Assembly (NCBI GenBank): GCA_944381495.1
Contig: CALWLJ010000005.1
Location: 62,001 to 126,000 of the forward strand
Source of the DNA: an uncultured Mediterraneibacter sp.
Lineage (GTDB): Bacteria; Bacillota; Clostridia; Lachnospirales; Lachnospiraceae
Length of the DNA: 64,000 bases
Direction of reading: 5' to 3'
In this document: positions 39,086-47,310 of the stretch, piece by piece
Layout of the letters: each line of letters starts with the position of its first letter
How positions within the stretch are numbered: the stretch's first letter is position 1
Translations under genes and position numbers: made by a program
The notes under the pieces: generated by a model
What the model saw: only the letters and a program-made list of their open reading frames with translations
Database searches by the model: none
Told to the model about the DNA's origin: nothing

Positions 39086-39883
39086 GTGAAGATTGATTTT
39101 CATACACATGCGAAGCTGGCAAAGAAACTGCCATTTTCAAAAGAATATACGGACTGGCTGTTCCGTGAGGCACGGAAGGCAGGACTGGATGCCCTATGCC
39201 TGACCGAGCACTTCAACACCCTTGGATTTGCCGAGGTCTACCGGTATATCGCAGACCGCAGTGAAAGAGATGGGGACAGTCTGGTGACAGAAAGCGGATT
39301 CCGTATTTTCCCCGGTATGGAGGTGGATATAGCGGAAGGCGGGCATACACTTGTGGCAGGTCCCCTGGAGTGCATCCTGGAGATGAACCGCCGCCTGGAG
39401 CCGTACAAAGAGAAGGGAAACTTCCTCCCCTTTGAAAAATGGTCAGAGATGACAGAGGAATACCCGGTGATCTTCGGCGCGGGACATCCTTTCCGGGAAG
39501 GCGGACATATTCCGGAACTGCCGGAGGAACTGCTGAGGCGCTTCATGTTTCTGGATGTGAACGGAAAGGACCTGGCCAGAGACTATGACGGGACCTGGGA
39601 GAAGATGAGCGCCCTTTCTGAGAGAATTGGCCGACCGCTTGTAGCCGGAAGCGATACCCACCAGTCCTTTCAGTACGGCTGCGCATACAATGTGTTCGAC
39701 AGGGAAGTGAATACAGTATCCAGCCTTATGGAAGAAATCCGTCAGGGCAGTTACCGGATCGCCACATCCCAGAACCTGGAATTCCAGGTGGAGACTGCGG
39801 GAATTCTGAAACGTGCTCTGAAAACCATCCATGCTCTGGGCGGGGATTATGTGGAAGTGCTCATTCAGGGGGCGGAGATCTGA
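39086..39883 (+). CDS. PHP-domain putative metal-dependent phosphoesterase
   Basis: 265-residue PHP-fold protein. Metal ligands appear as DFHTH near the N-terminus, CLTEHF, GMEVDI, GAGHPFREGG and AGSDTHQ. The GTG at 39086 has AAGGAAG 7 nt upstream and is preferred to the ATG at 39062. It closes the ECF operon and may process whatever that importer brings in or its phosphorylated product; this is inference from position only. Confidence 0.8.
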   Translation: MKIDFHTHAKLAKKLPFSKEYTDWLFREARKAGLDALCLTEHFNTLGFAEVYRYIADRSERDGDSLVTESGFRIFPGMEVDIAEGGHTLVAGPLECILEMNRRLEPYKEKGNFLPFEKWSEMTEEYPVIFGAGHPFREGGHIPELPEELLRRFMFLDVNGKDLARDYDGTWEKMSALSERIGRPLVAGSDTHQSFQYGCAYNVFDREVNTVSSLMEEIRQGSYRIATSQNLEFQVETAGILKRALKTIHALGGDYVEVLIQGAEI

Positions 39884-39908
39884 GAATTAAACGGAAATAG
39901 AACAATGG

Positions 39909-40751
39909 TTACCGCGGAATCTCCAATCTGTAATGTTCTTTCAGATGATACAGCCGGTCCAGGCTCTCTCTGGAGCGGCTGCCAAGCTTTGCACCGATCA
40001 TGACCACCAGCGCGTCCAGGAGAGCGGCAGGCGCTGCCATGGAATGGTACTCTGACGGCTCCCCCCGGTATACATACAGGGGAATGATGCTGCTTCCATC
40101 CTGGGGCTGATACATCCTGCTGGTAAAGAAGATGACCCTATATGGTATCTGCTTCTGGTAGTCCAGGAGAACCTCAGCTTCTTTTGGAGTTTTCTGGAAG
40201 CCGAAGAGGATAACAAGATCCTTTTCCGTAAAGAAGTTCATATATTCAAACAGCTCAGAACTTCCCGGAGGCAGGATCGTGATCCGCATGCCGAACCTGG
40301 ACAGACGGAATGAGAGGAGCTGCGCCATGGAGAGCGCGGCGCCCTTTGCGTACAGATAGATATTTTCTGCCTGAAGGATGGTGGATACCGCCAGCTCCAG
40401 CTGCCGTGGATCCATAAAGGAAATGGTCTTCTCCAGGCACAGCTGCTGGTTCCGCAGAAATCCTTCCGGTGAGTCGGGAGAGAGATTCTCAATCGTGGAA
40501 GACAGCTTGCCCGCAGGGGAGTTCTCCTCGTTGTAGTGCTGGGACACCGTGTTACGAAGCTCTTTGAAATCCTCATATCCGCAGTGGCGGGCAAATCTGG
40601 ATACTGTAGGCTCGGAAGTGCCAACAGCACGCGCTGCTTCACTGATGGTCATCTGCATGAAGGCACACGGGTTTGTAATGATATAATTGATCAGTTTCTG
40701 CTCTGTTTTGGTAAAGTCCGTTTCCGTCCGGACGAAATATAAGTCGGCCAT
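39909..40751 (-). CDS. RpiR/MurR-family transcriptional regulator
   Basis: 280-residue regulator: N-terminal helix-turn-helix (TISEAARAVGTSEPTVSRFARHCGY, here at about 35-60) and a C-terminal SIS domain (about 110-240) that binds phosphosugars. It is convergent with the ECF-PHP operon, 25 nt apart. A 12-nt motif upstream of it is shared with that operon's promoter, suggesting it controls both. The SIS domain hints that the imported ligand is, or yields, a phosphorylated sugar-like compound. Confidence 0.9.
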   Translation of the reverse strand: MADLYFVRTETDFTKTEQKLINYIITNPCAFMQMTISEAARAVGTSEPTVSRFARHCGYEDFKELRNTVSQHYNEENSPAGKLSSTIENLSPDSPEGFLRNQQLCLEKTISFMDPRQLELAVSTILQAENIYLYAKGAALSMAQLLSFRLSRFGMRITILPPGSSELFEYMNFFTEKDLVILFGFQKTPKEAEVLLDYQKQIPYRVIFFTSRMYQPQDGSSIIPLYVYRGEPSEYHSMAAPAALLDALVVMIGAKLGSRSRESLDRLYHLKEHYRLEIPR

Positions 40752-40832
40752 GGTCTCGTCCTCTCTGTTTCAAATGGTAATGATGATGCTATATTAACAT
40801 ATGTGAAGAGAAGAATCGATGGAAACTATGTT

Positions 40833-40844
40833 AAATTTTCGTAA
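40833..40844. promoter_or_regulatory. Candidate RpiR operator before rpiR
   Basis: AAATTTTCGTAA, the exact reverse complement of TTACGAAAATTT at 35384-35395. It is 82 nt upstream of the regulator start, fitting autoregulation. Confidence 0.45.
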
Positions 40845-40861
40845 TTGGCGGCTGTATTGTA

Positions 40862-42049
40862 CTATATTCCGGCAAAAAGCATATCCAGGCCAAAGCGTTC
40901 TTCATCGTCCAGCATTTTTTCCATTCTGCATTTATTATAATCCGAATGCTCGATCTCCCTGGAGTACCGGTATGCAGCTGTTATCGCAAAATCCTGAGAG
41001 ACATTTCCGGAGGTCCGGAGCCATTCGGAGAGGGTAAGTTCACGGATCAGTACAGTGGAGGCGAAGCACAGCTTTACTTTGCCATAAGCATTCCGGTTAT
41101 AGACGGCACCGCAGAAATAAGTGAACAGAAAATATACCATAAGCTGTTCGGCGGTTATATCTGAGAATACATTTTCAAAGTTTGTATCGAGATTCCGAAC
41201 TTTAACGGAATTTTCAGAATCCGCTTTATTGGAGAACTCTGTCTCTTCATTCTGTTCCAGTGCTTCACGGGCAGTCCGCAAAATGGTCTTCCATTCCGGG
41301 CGGAGGTTTTCCATCAGATCCAGGATCACGAAGAACCTTCCGGTCACAAGGCGACGGGCTTCATTTTTATCTGCCTTTTCGCATTCTGCTTTTTCGAGAC
41401 GTCTTTCAAACCAGGACCAGACCTGCGGCGATGAATATCGCTCCAGAAGGCTGTCTGTCTCGAAGAGTGCGTTTCTGTCGATCCGCTGCTGCAGATCATG
41501 TGCCAGCGCAAGGACAATGGCTGCTCTCAGGCGGAAAGGCTTTTCACGGTTCTGAAGGATCTGTATCATCAGGGATCTTGCATCTTCCAGCTTAGTAAAA
41601 AGGAAAAAATCGAATTCCTCATAGGGCTTTTCCTGTTTCGTATTCTCTGCATGGAGAAATCGGACCGATTCCTGCTGACTCAGGATGAGACGGGCAGCCT
41701 CAGGACAGGAGAGCGACAGAGAAATCTCTCTCAGCCCCTCAAATTCCTCGATGTGTCTCGGATACATCCGGCAGGTTCGGCAGAATGCCTTTTCACCGCC
41801 GCCCTCCAGATACAGATCACACAGATTCTCCTCATTCAGGAAAGCACAGCGTCCTTCATATCTGCGGAATACGCCCTCTTTCCAGTCAATTTCATTTCTA
41901 AGACGGGTTCCCAGAGGGCCTTTTTTCTTTCTGTATTTTCGAAGAGAAGAGGGATCGATCTGAATCTGCCACCCTGCACAGCAGGTATCAGGACAGGCTC
42001 CTCCGATGCATTGAAACTGTTTGAAATAATGTGGGACTGTATACTGCAT
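40862..42049 (-). CDS. FliB-like flagellin lysine-N-methylase family protein
   Basis: 395 residues. The N-terminal Cys pattern CIGGACPDTCCAGW, then CAFLNEENLCDLYL and AFCRTCRMYPR, is that of FliB/YkgJ-type proteins that bind a metal cluster and methylate lysines of flagellin in Salmonella. No flagellar gene is present in this window, and the family is also common in non-motile gut Firmicutes, so the target protein may not be flagellin. The C-terminal two thirds are helical and less conserved. Confidence 0.8.
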   Translation of the reverse strand: MQYTVPHYFKQFQCIGGACPDTCCAGWQIQIDPSSLRKYRKKKGPLGTRLRNEIDWKEGVFRRYEGRCAFLNEENLCDLYLEGGGEKAFCRTCRMYPRHIEEFEGLREISLSLSCPEAARLILSQQESVRFLHAENTKQEKPYEEFDFFLFTKLEDARSLMIQILQNREKPFRLRAAIVLALAHDLQQRIDRNALFETDSLLERYSSPQVWSWFERRLEKAECEKADKNEARRLVTGRFFVILDLMENLRPEWKTILRTAREALEQNEETEFSNKADSENSVKVRNLDTNFENVFSDITAEQLMVYFLFTYFCGAVYNRNAYGKVKLCFASTVLIRELTLSEWLRTSGNVSQDFAITAAYRYSREIEHSDYNKCRMEKMLDDEERFGLDMLFAGI

Positions 42050-42162
42050 AACTGATTCCTCTTTCCTTTGCGTATTGACTCATGTTAGCATTAATACAGA
42101 GAGATGTCAACTCGGGCGGGGCGCATAGGTTTCAGGCATGGAAATGTATTCGTTATAAATAT

Positions 42163-42191
42163 TTGCTATTTGCGATATCCGGTGCTAGACT
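42163..42191 (+). promoter_or_regulatory. Promoter of the DUF3737 gene
   Basis: TTGCTA (42163-42168), 17 nt, TAGACT (42186-42191) with an upstream TG that makes an extended -10 (TGCTAGACT). About 88 nt before the start codon. Confidence 0.5.
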
Positions 42192-42278
42192 GTGTACTGT
42201 AAGGAAATACAGATCAAAACTGACAGGTATGAACATAGTCAGCCGGGGGTATAAAGCAGTATAGAGGAGGAATTTGCG

Positions 42279-43157
42279 ATGAAATTAATAGAAGCTCAGA
42301 CATTTGATATGGAACGGGCCCTTTACGGGAGCAGAGATCTGCATCTGAAGAACTGTGCCTTTGACGGCCCCGCAGACGGGGAAAGCGCACTGAAAGAGAG
42401 TAGTAATATAAAAGTCGAAAACACATTCTGTAATCTCAGATATCCTTTCTGGCATGATCATATGTTACAGATTGCAGACTCCGAGATGACAGAACTGTGC
42501 CGGGCAGCGCTGTGGTATTCCGATCATATTGAGATCACCGGAACGAAAATGTATGGGATTAAGGCTCTTAGGGAATGCAGTGACATCAGGATAGATAACT
42601 GTGACATTGTCTCACCGGAATTCGGATGGTCAGTAAAAAATATAACCATGACAGACACAAAGGCGGAAAGCGAATACTTTATGATGCGTTCCGAAAATCT
42701 GAGATTTTCCAATGTCGAGTTTAAAGGAAAGTATTCATTTCAGTATATTAAGAATGCTGTTTTTGAGAACTGTGTTTTTGACACAAAGGATGCATTTTGG
42801 CATGGTGAGAACATTACAGTAAAAGACAGCGTGGTAAAAGGAGAGTATCTTGCATGGTACTCCGACGGTCTGACGCTGATCAACTGCCGGATCATCGGTA
42901 CCCAGCCGTTCTGTTACTGCCGCAATCTGAGACTGGTGAACTGTGAGATGATCGATACGGATCTCTGCTTTGAAAAATCTGAGGTGGACGCCGAGATCAT
43001 CACTCCGGTCATCAGTATCAAAAATCCGGCAGCAGGCTGTATCCGCGTTCCTTCTGTCGGCGAGATCATCATGGACGACGAAAATGCTAAGGGACAGATC
43101 ATAACGACGGAACCGAAGGAGAAAAAGGGAGAGCAAAAGATCTGCTGCTGCGCATGA
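42279..43157 (+). CDS. DUF3737 beta-helix protein
   Basis: 292-residue protein made of about ten repeated strands of the type 'LxxxNCxFxG' (for example LHLKNCAFDG, VFENCVFDTKDAFWHGENITVKDS), giving a right-handed beta-helix. The DUF3737 family is frequent in gut Firmicutes and has no known function. There is no signal peptide. The chain ends in a Lys/Glu-rich segment with CCCA. GAGGAGGAATTTGCG precedes the ATG. It is monocistronic. Confidence 0.85.
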   Translation: MKLIEAQTFDMERALYGSRDLHLKNCAFDGPADGESALKESSNIKVENTFCNLRYPFWHDHMLQIADSEMTELCRAALWYSDHIEITGTKMYGIKALRECSDIRIDNCDIVSPEFGWSVKNITMTDTKAESEYFMMRSENLRFSNVEFKGKYSFQYIKNAVFENCVFDTKDAFWHGENITVKDSVVKGEYLAWYSDGLTLINCRIIGTQPFCYCRNLRLVNCEMIDTDLCFEKSEVDAEIITPVISIKNPAAGCIRVPSVGEIIMDDENAKGQIITTEPKEKKGEQKICCCA

Positions 43158-43195
43158 CAGAAAACAAAATTGATAAAATTTATTGATATGCGATA

Positions 43196-43224
43196 TTGAT
43201 ATCGGTTCTCAATTATTGTATTAT
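43196..43224 (+). promoter_or_regulatory. DUF2325 promoter with overlapping Fur-like box
   Basis: TTGATA (43196-43201), 17 nt, TATTAT (43219-43224). The -35 overlaps TGATATCGGTTCTCA (43197-43211), which matches 10 of 14 defined positions of the Firmicute Fur box TGATAATNATTATCA. Repression by iron-loaded Fur is plausible but unproven. Confidence 0.5.
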
Positions 43225-43237
43225 ACTTATATAAAAA

Positions 43238-43253
43238 GTTAGATATAACTAAC
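43238..43253. promoter_or_regulatory. GTTAG-N6-CTAAC dyad, copy 1
   Basis: GTTAGATATAACTAAC, near-palindromic, just after the predicted -10. The same arms and spacing occur at 49465-49480 before eno. A small hairpin with a GTTGGGG/CCCCAAC stem follows at 43280-43301 in the leader. Confidence 0.5.
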
Positions 43254-43340
43254 TAACGAAACAATCCGTAGGCATCATGGTTGGGGGCTTTTGACCCCAA
43301 CATCATTTATATTTAATAAGTATATTACAGGAGGTCTTAT

Positions 43341-43622
43341 ATGAGTATCGTGATCATAGGCGGACATGATAGAATGGTTTGTCAGTATAAGAAAATATGT
43401 AAACAGTATAACTGTAAGGCAAAAGTATTTACTCAGATGTCAGCAAATCTGAGCAAACAGATCGGAAGTCCTGATCTGATCGTACTTTTTACAAATACTG
43501 TATCTCATAAGATGGTCCGCTGTGCTGTAGAAGAGGCCGGCAGATGCAACGCCAATATAGTAAGATGCCATACAAGCAGCAAAAACGCATTGGAAGAAAT
43601 CCTGGGAAATGTCTGTGCATGA
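43341..43622 (+). CDS. DUF2325 protein
   Basis: 93-residue cytosolic protein. MSIVIIGGHDRM at the N-terminus is the hallmark of DUF2325, followed by CKQYNCKAKVFTQ, and DLIVLFTNTVSHKMV. The family has no settled function; members often lie near iron or metal transport genes, which agrees with the Fur-like promoter here, though no transporter is adjacent. AGGAGGTC precedes the ATG. Confidence 0.85.
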   Translation: MSIVIIGGHDRMVCQYKKICKQYNCKAKVFTQMSANLSKQIGSPDLIVLFTNTVSHKMVRCAVEEAGRCNANIVRCHTSSKNALEEILGNVCA

Positions 43623-43713
43623 TGCGGTTCGCCGCAGCTTCCGGTTTCAGTAGGGTTTGGGATTGGAGAGCGTGTTGAAAATGAGACAGAAACTTCAGGT
43701 GAGACTAGCGTAA

Positions 43714-43897
43714 GCGGGATGGCAGCTGTATTGCGGAGGGATGCGTTAAGCAGGAGCAGACGAAGACATTCAGCCCGGATTGTTAGAAAGAGCAGACAGG
43801 AGTCCCTTTGGACGAGTGTCTGCTCTTTCGTTATAATCCGTCTGAATGGCTGAGGAAGCGGGCGCCGCATCCTGAAGTAATACAGCTGCCGTCCCGC
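43714..43897. repeat. 184-nt imperfect long palindrome after DUF2325
   Basis: The outer arms GCGGGATGGCAGCTGTATT (43714-43732) and AATACAGCTGCCGTCCCGC (43879-43897) pair at 18 of 19 positions. Toward the centre, CATTCAGCCCGGATT pairs loosely with AATCCGTCTGAATG, and GAAAGAGCAGACA pairs exactly with TGTCTGCTCTTTC (43817-43829) around an AGTCC-CTTT-GGAC loop. The core hairpin followed by TTTCG can end DUF2325 transcription; the whole resembles a MITE or a long RNA hairpin. Confidence 0.7.
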
Positions 43898-43914
43898 GTC
43901 CCTCAGTATCACTA

Positions 43915-44652
43915 TTAGAGTTTCAGATTTTTGAAGAGATCTCCAAGGCTTGTTCCGATGTTTTCGCTCTTCGGGATCACTACTTTTTCTTCCGGCTCTT
44001 CTTTGACTTCTTCCAGAGCTTTCATGCTCAGGCTTACTTTGCCGTCTTTGATGCCGATAACCTTAACTTTTACCGTATCGCCGACGCTGAGTACGTCAGA
44101 CGGTACTTTAACACGTTTCTGTGAGATCTGGGATACGTGTACCAGACCGGACAGGCCATTTTCCAATTTGACAAATGCACCATAGTTCTGGAGCGTCTCG
44201 ACTGTTCCTTCCAGAACGGTACCGATCTTCAGGTTTGAGATCTGTTCCTCACGGGCCTTCTTCTCTTTCTCCTTCAGGATCTCGCGTGCGGAGAGGACGA
44301 GGCGGTTGCTGGCCTGATCCACATCGATGACTCTTACCTCGATATCCTTGAGAAGGTAAGTCTCGAGATCCTCAATGTAGGAGAGAGAAAGCTTGGAAGC
44401 GGGAACGAATCCTCTCAGTCCTTCTACCATAACGATCACACCGCCGTTGACAACACCTTCAACTTTGACAGGCAGGATCGTCTTGTTATCCATATATTCC
44501 TGAACCCTGTTCCAGGGATTGGCATCGTCAAAATGATCTTCGTAATCAGCCATGGACTCAGCCGGCTTGTCAGCAGCCGTATTCTCTGTTGCAGCTTCTG
44601 CCGTTTCAGCAGTTTCGTTTGTCTGTAATTCTTCTTTCATTTCTTCGCTCAT
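43915..44652 (-). CDS. S1 RNA-binding domain protein
   Basis: 245 residues. After an acidic, Ala/Glu/Thr-rich N-terminus (1-45) come two S1 OB domains, at about 58-125 (KVEGVVNGGVIVMVEGLRGFVPASKLS) and 143-212 (LEGTVETLQNYGAFVKLENGLSGLVHVSQIS), and an acidic tail. It resembles a short ribosomal protein S1 homologue as found in many Clostridia, likely binding mRNA or ribosomes. Convergent with DUF2325 across the long palindrome. Confidence 0.88.
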   Translation of the reverse strand: MSEEMKEELQTNETAETAEAATENTAADKPAESMADYEDHFDDANPWNRVQEYMDNKTILPVKVEGVVNGGVIVMVEGLRGFVPASKLSLSYIEDLETYLLKDIEVRVIDVDQASNRLVLSAREILKEKEKKAREEQISNLKIGTVLEGTVETLQNYGAFVKLENGLSGLVHVSQISQKRVKVPSDVLSVGDTVKVKVIGIKDGKVSLSMKALEEVKEEPEEKVVIPKSENIGTSLGDLFKNLKL

Positions 44653-44901
44653 AGTGCAGCACCTCTACTTCTTTCTTTCAAATACTTTAACAGTATATCA
44701 TATCTGACGCAGAAAAAACAACAGGTCCTTGCGATACAGCTGTGAAAAATATACAGTTTTTATTGACGAATCGGAAAAAAGATGGCAATCTACTAGATGG
44801 AGAGTAAAATCATACGTGGAAAATGACTCTGAAATATGAATGTATGACAGGTATAAATAAATAAAGAAGAGTAAGAAACAGAAAAGAATGGAGTGAAATT
44901 T

Positions 44902-46551
44902 ATGAGCAGAGAAAAGGAAAGAAAAGTGTATGTGGTAGGCCATAAGAATCCGGATACAGATTCCATCTGTTCGGCGATCGCCTATGCGTCTCTGAAGACA
45001 AAGATCACTGGCAGGCCTCATGAACCGCGGCGGGCAGGACAGCTGAATGAGGAGACTCAGTATGTGCTGGATCATTTTAAAGTAAAGGTTCCCGGCCTTT
45101 TGTCTGATCTGAGGGAGCAGATCAAGGATGTGGAACTGAAAGAAGTAGAGGGACTGAAAAGCAGTATTTCTATCCGGACGGCATGGGAAGAGATGCGTCA
45201 GTCCAACATACATACGCTGCCGGTGACCCGGGACGGAAAGCTGGAGGGCCTGATCACCATCGGAGATATTGCCAAGACATATATGGATGTATATGACAGT
45301 ACCATTCTGGCAAAGGCAAGGACTCAGTACCGGAATATAGCCAGAGCAGTCGATGGTGAGATCGTAACGGGAAATGAGCATGGCTATTTCCAGAAGGGAA
45401 AGGTTGTGATAGCAGCATCCAGCCGGATCCTCATGTCTGATTTTATTGCAAAAGATGATCTGGTCATCATGGGCGACCGGAAGGACGCTCAGAAGTGCGC
45501 TGTTGATATGGATGCCAGTTGTATGGTAGTCTGCCAGAACGCGCCCATATCGGATGCCATTATCCGGCAGGCGGAGGAGAAGCAGATCGTTATCATCCGC
45601 ACACCTCACGATACGTTTACGGCGGCACAGCATATCAATCAGAGTATTCCGGTAAAATACTTCATGACCCGGGACAATCTGGTTTCCTTTAAGATGCGGG
45701 ACTATGTAGATGATGTGAAAGAGGTTATGGCGAGAAAGCGTTTCCGTGATTTCCCTATCGTAGATGGCAAGGGAAGGTTCCTGGGACTCATTTCCCGGAG
45801 ACGTCTTCTCAATGTAAAGAAGAAACAGGTAATCCTGGTAGACCATAATGAGAAGAATCAGGCGGTAGACGGCGTAGAAGAGGCAGATGTGCTGGAGATC
45901 ATCGACCACCACAGACTGAGCAGCATCGAGACGATGGCACCGGTGTTCTTCCGCAATCAGCCTGTGGGATGCACGGCGACCATTGTTTACCAGATGTATC
46001 AGGAAAATGGAGTAGAGGTGGATCCGACTAATGCGGCTCTTCTCTGCTCGGCTATCATTTCCGATACGCTGATGTTCCGTTCGCCAACCTGTACACCTCT
46101 GGATGAGACTACAGCAAGATCTCTGGCAAAGGTTGCAGGAATCAATATTGAAACCCTGGCCCAGGAGATGTTCAATGCGGGAAGCAATCTGCGGGGCAAG
46201 AGTGCGGAGGAGATCTGTTTCCTTGACTTCAAGCAGTTCACTGTAAATGATACGGTGTTCGGCGTAGGCCAGGTGAATTCTATGAGCGCAGATGAACTGA
46301 AAGAGATCAAGAATATCGTTCTGCCTCACCTGGAGAAAGCCCGCCAGAACCACGGGCTGAATATGATTTTCTTCATGCTGACCAATATCATTACAGAGTC
46401 TTCCGAGCTTCTCTGCTGCGGAGCGGATGCAAGAGAGAAGATCATCAGTGCATTTGACTTGAGGGAAGATACCGAGGACCTGATGCTGAGAGGCGTTGTA
46501 TCCCGTAAGAAACAGCTGGTGCCGACCCTGGTGGGAGCGCTGCAGCAGTAA
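44902..46551 (+). CDS. CBS-domain family II (manganese) inorganic pyrophosphatase
   Basis: 549 residues. DHH-family pyrophosphatase: GHKNPDTDSI at the N-terminus, later VDHNE, IIDHH and a DHHA2 C-terminal domain (SSELLCCGADAREKI). Two CBS halves (LPVTRDGKLEGLITI, FPIVDGKGRFLGLISRRRLL) and a DRTGG-type segment interrupt the catalytic part, the layout of nucleotide-regulated CBS-PPases, which AMP inhibits and diadenosine polyphosphates activate in characterised members. ATG 44902 follows GGAGTG; the in-frame GTG at 44893 overlaps it. Flavin reductase follows after 27 nt. Confidence 0.92.
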   Translation: MSREKERKVYVVGHKNPDTDSICSAIAYASLKTKITGRPHEPRRAGQLNEETQYVLDHFKVKVPGLLSDLREQIKDVELKEVEGLKSSISIRTAWEEMRQSNIHTLPVTRDGKLEGLITIGDIAKTYMDVYDSTILAKARTQYRNIARAVDGEIVTGNEHGYFQKGKVVIAASSRILMSDFIAKDDLVIMGDRKDAQKCAVDMDASCMVVCQNAPISDAIIRQAEEKQIVIIRTPHDTFTAAQHINQSIPVKYFMTRDNLVSFKMRDYVDDVKEVMARKRFRDFPIVDGKGRFLGLISRRRLLNVKKKQVILVDHNEKNQAVDGVEEADVLEIIDHHRLSSIETMAPVFFRNQPVGCTATIVYQMYQENGVEVDPTNAALLCSAIISDTLMFRSPTCTPLDETTARSLAKVAGINIETLAQEMFNAGSNLRGKSAEEICFLDFKQFTVNDTVFGVGQVNSMSADELKEIKNIVLPHLEKARQNHGLNMIFFMLTNIITESSELLCCGADAREKIISAFDLREDTEDLMLRGVVSRKKQLVPTLVGALQQ

Positions 46552-46578
46552 GACGATTTAAAGGAGAATCAGAAATTT

Positions 46579-47169
46579 ATGGCAAAACAGACATGGAAAC
46601 CGGGGAATATGCTGTACCCGCTCCCGGCTGTTATGGTCAGCGTGGGAGATAAAGACGGAAACAGCAATATTCTTACTATTGCATGGACGGGAACGGTGTG
46701 TACCAACCCGCCTATGGCATATATATCTGTGCGTCCGGAGCGTTACTCTTATCATATGATTGAGGAGACGGGAGAATTTGTGATCAATCTGACGACAGAG
46801 AAGCTTGCCCGGGCAACGGACTTCTGCGGAGTGCGATCCGGCAGAGATGTGGACAAGTGGAAGGAGTGCCGTCTGACCAGGAAGAAGGCGGAGACACTGA
46901 AATACGCTCCGGCTATTGAAGAGGCTCCGGTGAATATTGAGTGCCGGGTAGTGAAGACTGAGAAGCTGGGCAGTCATCATATGTTCCTTGCCGAGGTGAC
47001 AGCAGTACAGGTGGATGATTCTTATATGGATGAAAAAGGCAAGTTTGAGCTGAACCGGACCGGGCTTCTGGCTTACTCCCACGGGGAGTATCTGGGGCTG
47101 GGGAAGAAGCTTGGCACCTTCGGGTACAGCGTAAGGAAGAAGAAGGCAGGACGGAAGCGGAAGGGATGA
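46579..47169 (+). CDS. Flavin reductase/flavoredoxin-like protein
   Basis: 196 residues of the flavin reductase-like FMN-binding family. Typical pieces: YPLPAVMVSVGDKDGNSNILTIAWTG, NPPMAYISVRPERYSYHMI, EFVINLTTEKLARATDFCGV and HHMFLAEVTAV. It should bind FMN and take electrons from NAD(P)H or a protein donor such as rubredoxin. It ends in a Lys/Arg-rich tail. AAAGGAGAATCAG precedes the ATG. Confidence 0.88.
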   Translation: MAKQTWKPGNMLYPLPAVMVSVGDKDGNSNILTIAWTGTVCTNPPMAYISVRPERYSYHMIEETGEFVINLTTEKLARATDFCGVRSGRDVDKWKECRLTRKKAETLKYAPAIEEAPVNIECRVVKTEKLGSHHMFLAEVTAVQVDDSYMDEKGKFELNRTGLLAYSHGEYLGLGKKLGTFGYSVRKKKAGRKRKG

Positions 47170-47179
47170 CCTGTGTAAA

Positions 47180-47237
47180 TTCAAGACTCGCTCACGAGTC
47201 TTGGCGCGGGATTCGGGTCAGCTTTAGCTGACATAAT
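47180..47237. repeat. Dispersed repeat, copy B
   Basis: 58 nt that equal the reverse complement of 35269-35326 at 55 of 58 positions. It contains the same two hairpins, AAGACTCG...CGAGTCTT and GTCAGCTTTAGCTGAC. Two of the three differences lie in the loop of the first hairpin, so the stems are kept. It directly follows the flavin reductase gene. Confidence 0.85.
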
Positions 47238-47245
47238 TGGAAAAA

Positions 47246-47298
47246 CAGAGTGCGCAGTCTGGATCAGAACAGAAGCTGAGACCCGACTGCGTACTCTG
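47246..47298. terminator. Terminator between flavin reductase and DUF4179 genes
   Basis: CAGAGTGCGCAGTC (47246-47259) pairs with GACTGCGTACTCTG (47285-47298) at 13 of 14 positions, followed by TTGT; suited to both convergent genes. Confidence 0.6.
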
Positions 47299-47310
47299 TT
47301 GTATAACGTT

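Noticed and set aside
44698..46353. 551-codon minus-strand reading frame opposite the CBS pyrophosphatase
   Set aside because: It mirrors a clearly recognisable enzyme on the plus strand, has no family-like motifs, many Cys/His/Ile runs and no ribosome binding site. Long antisense frames arise from the codon bias of the real gene.
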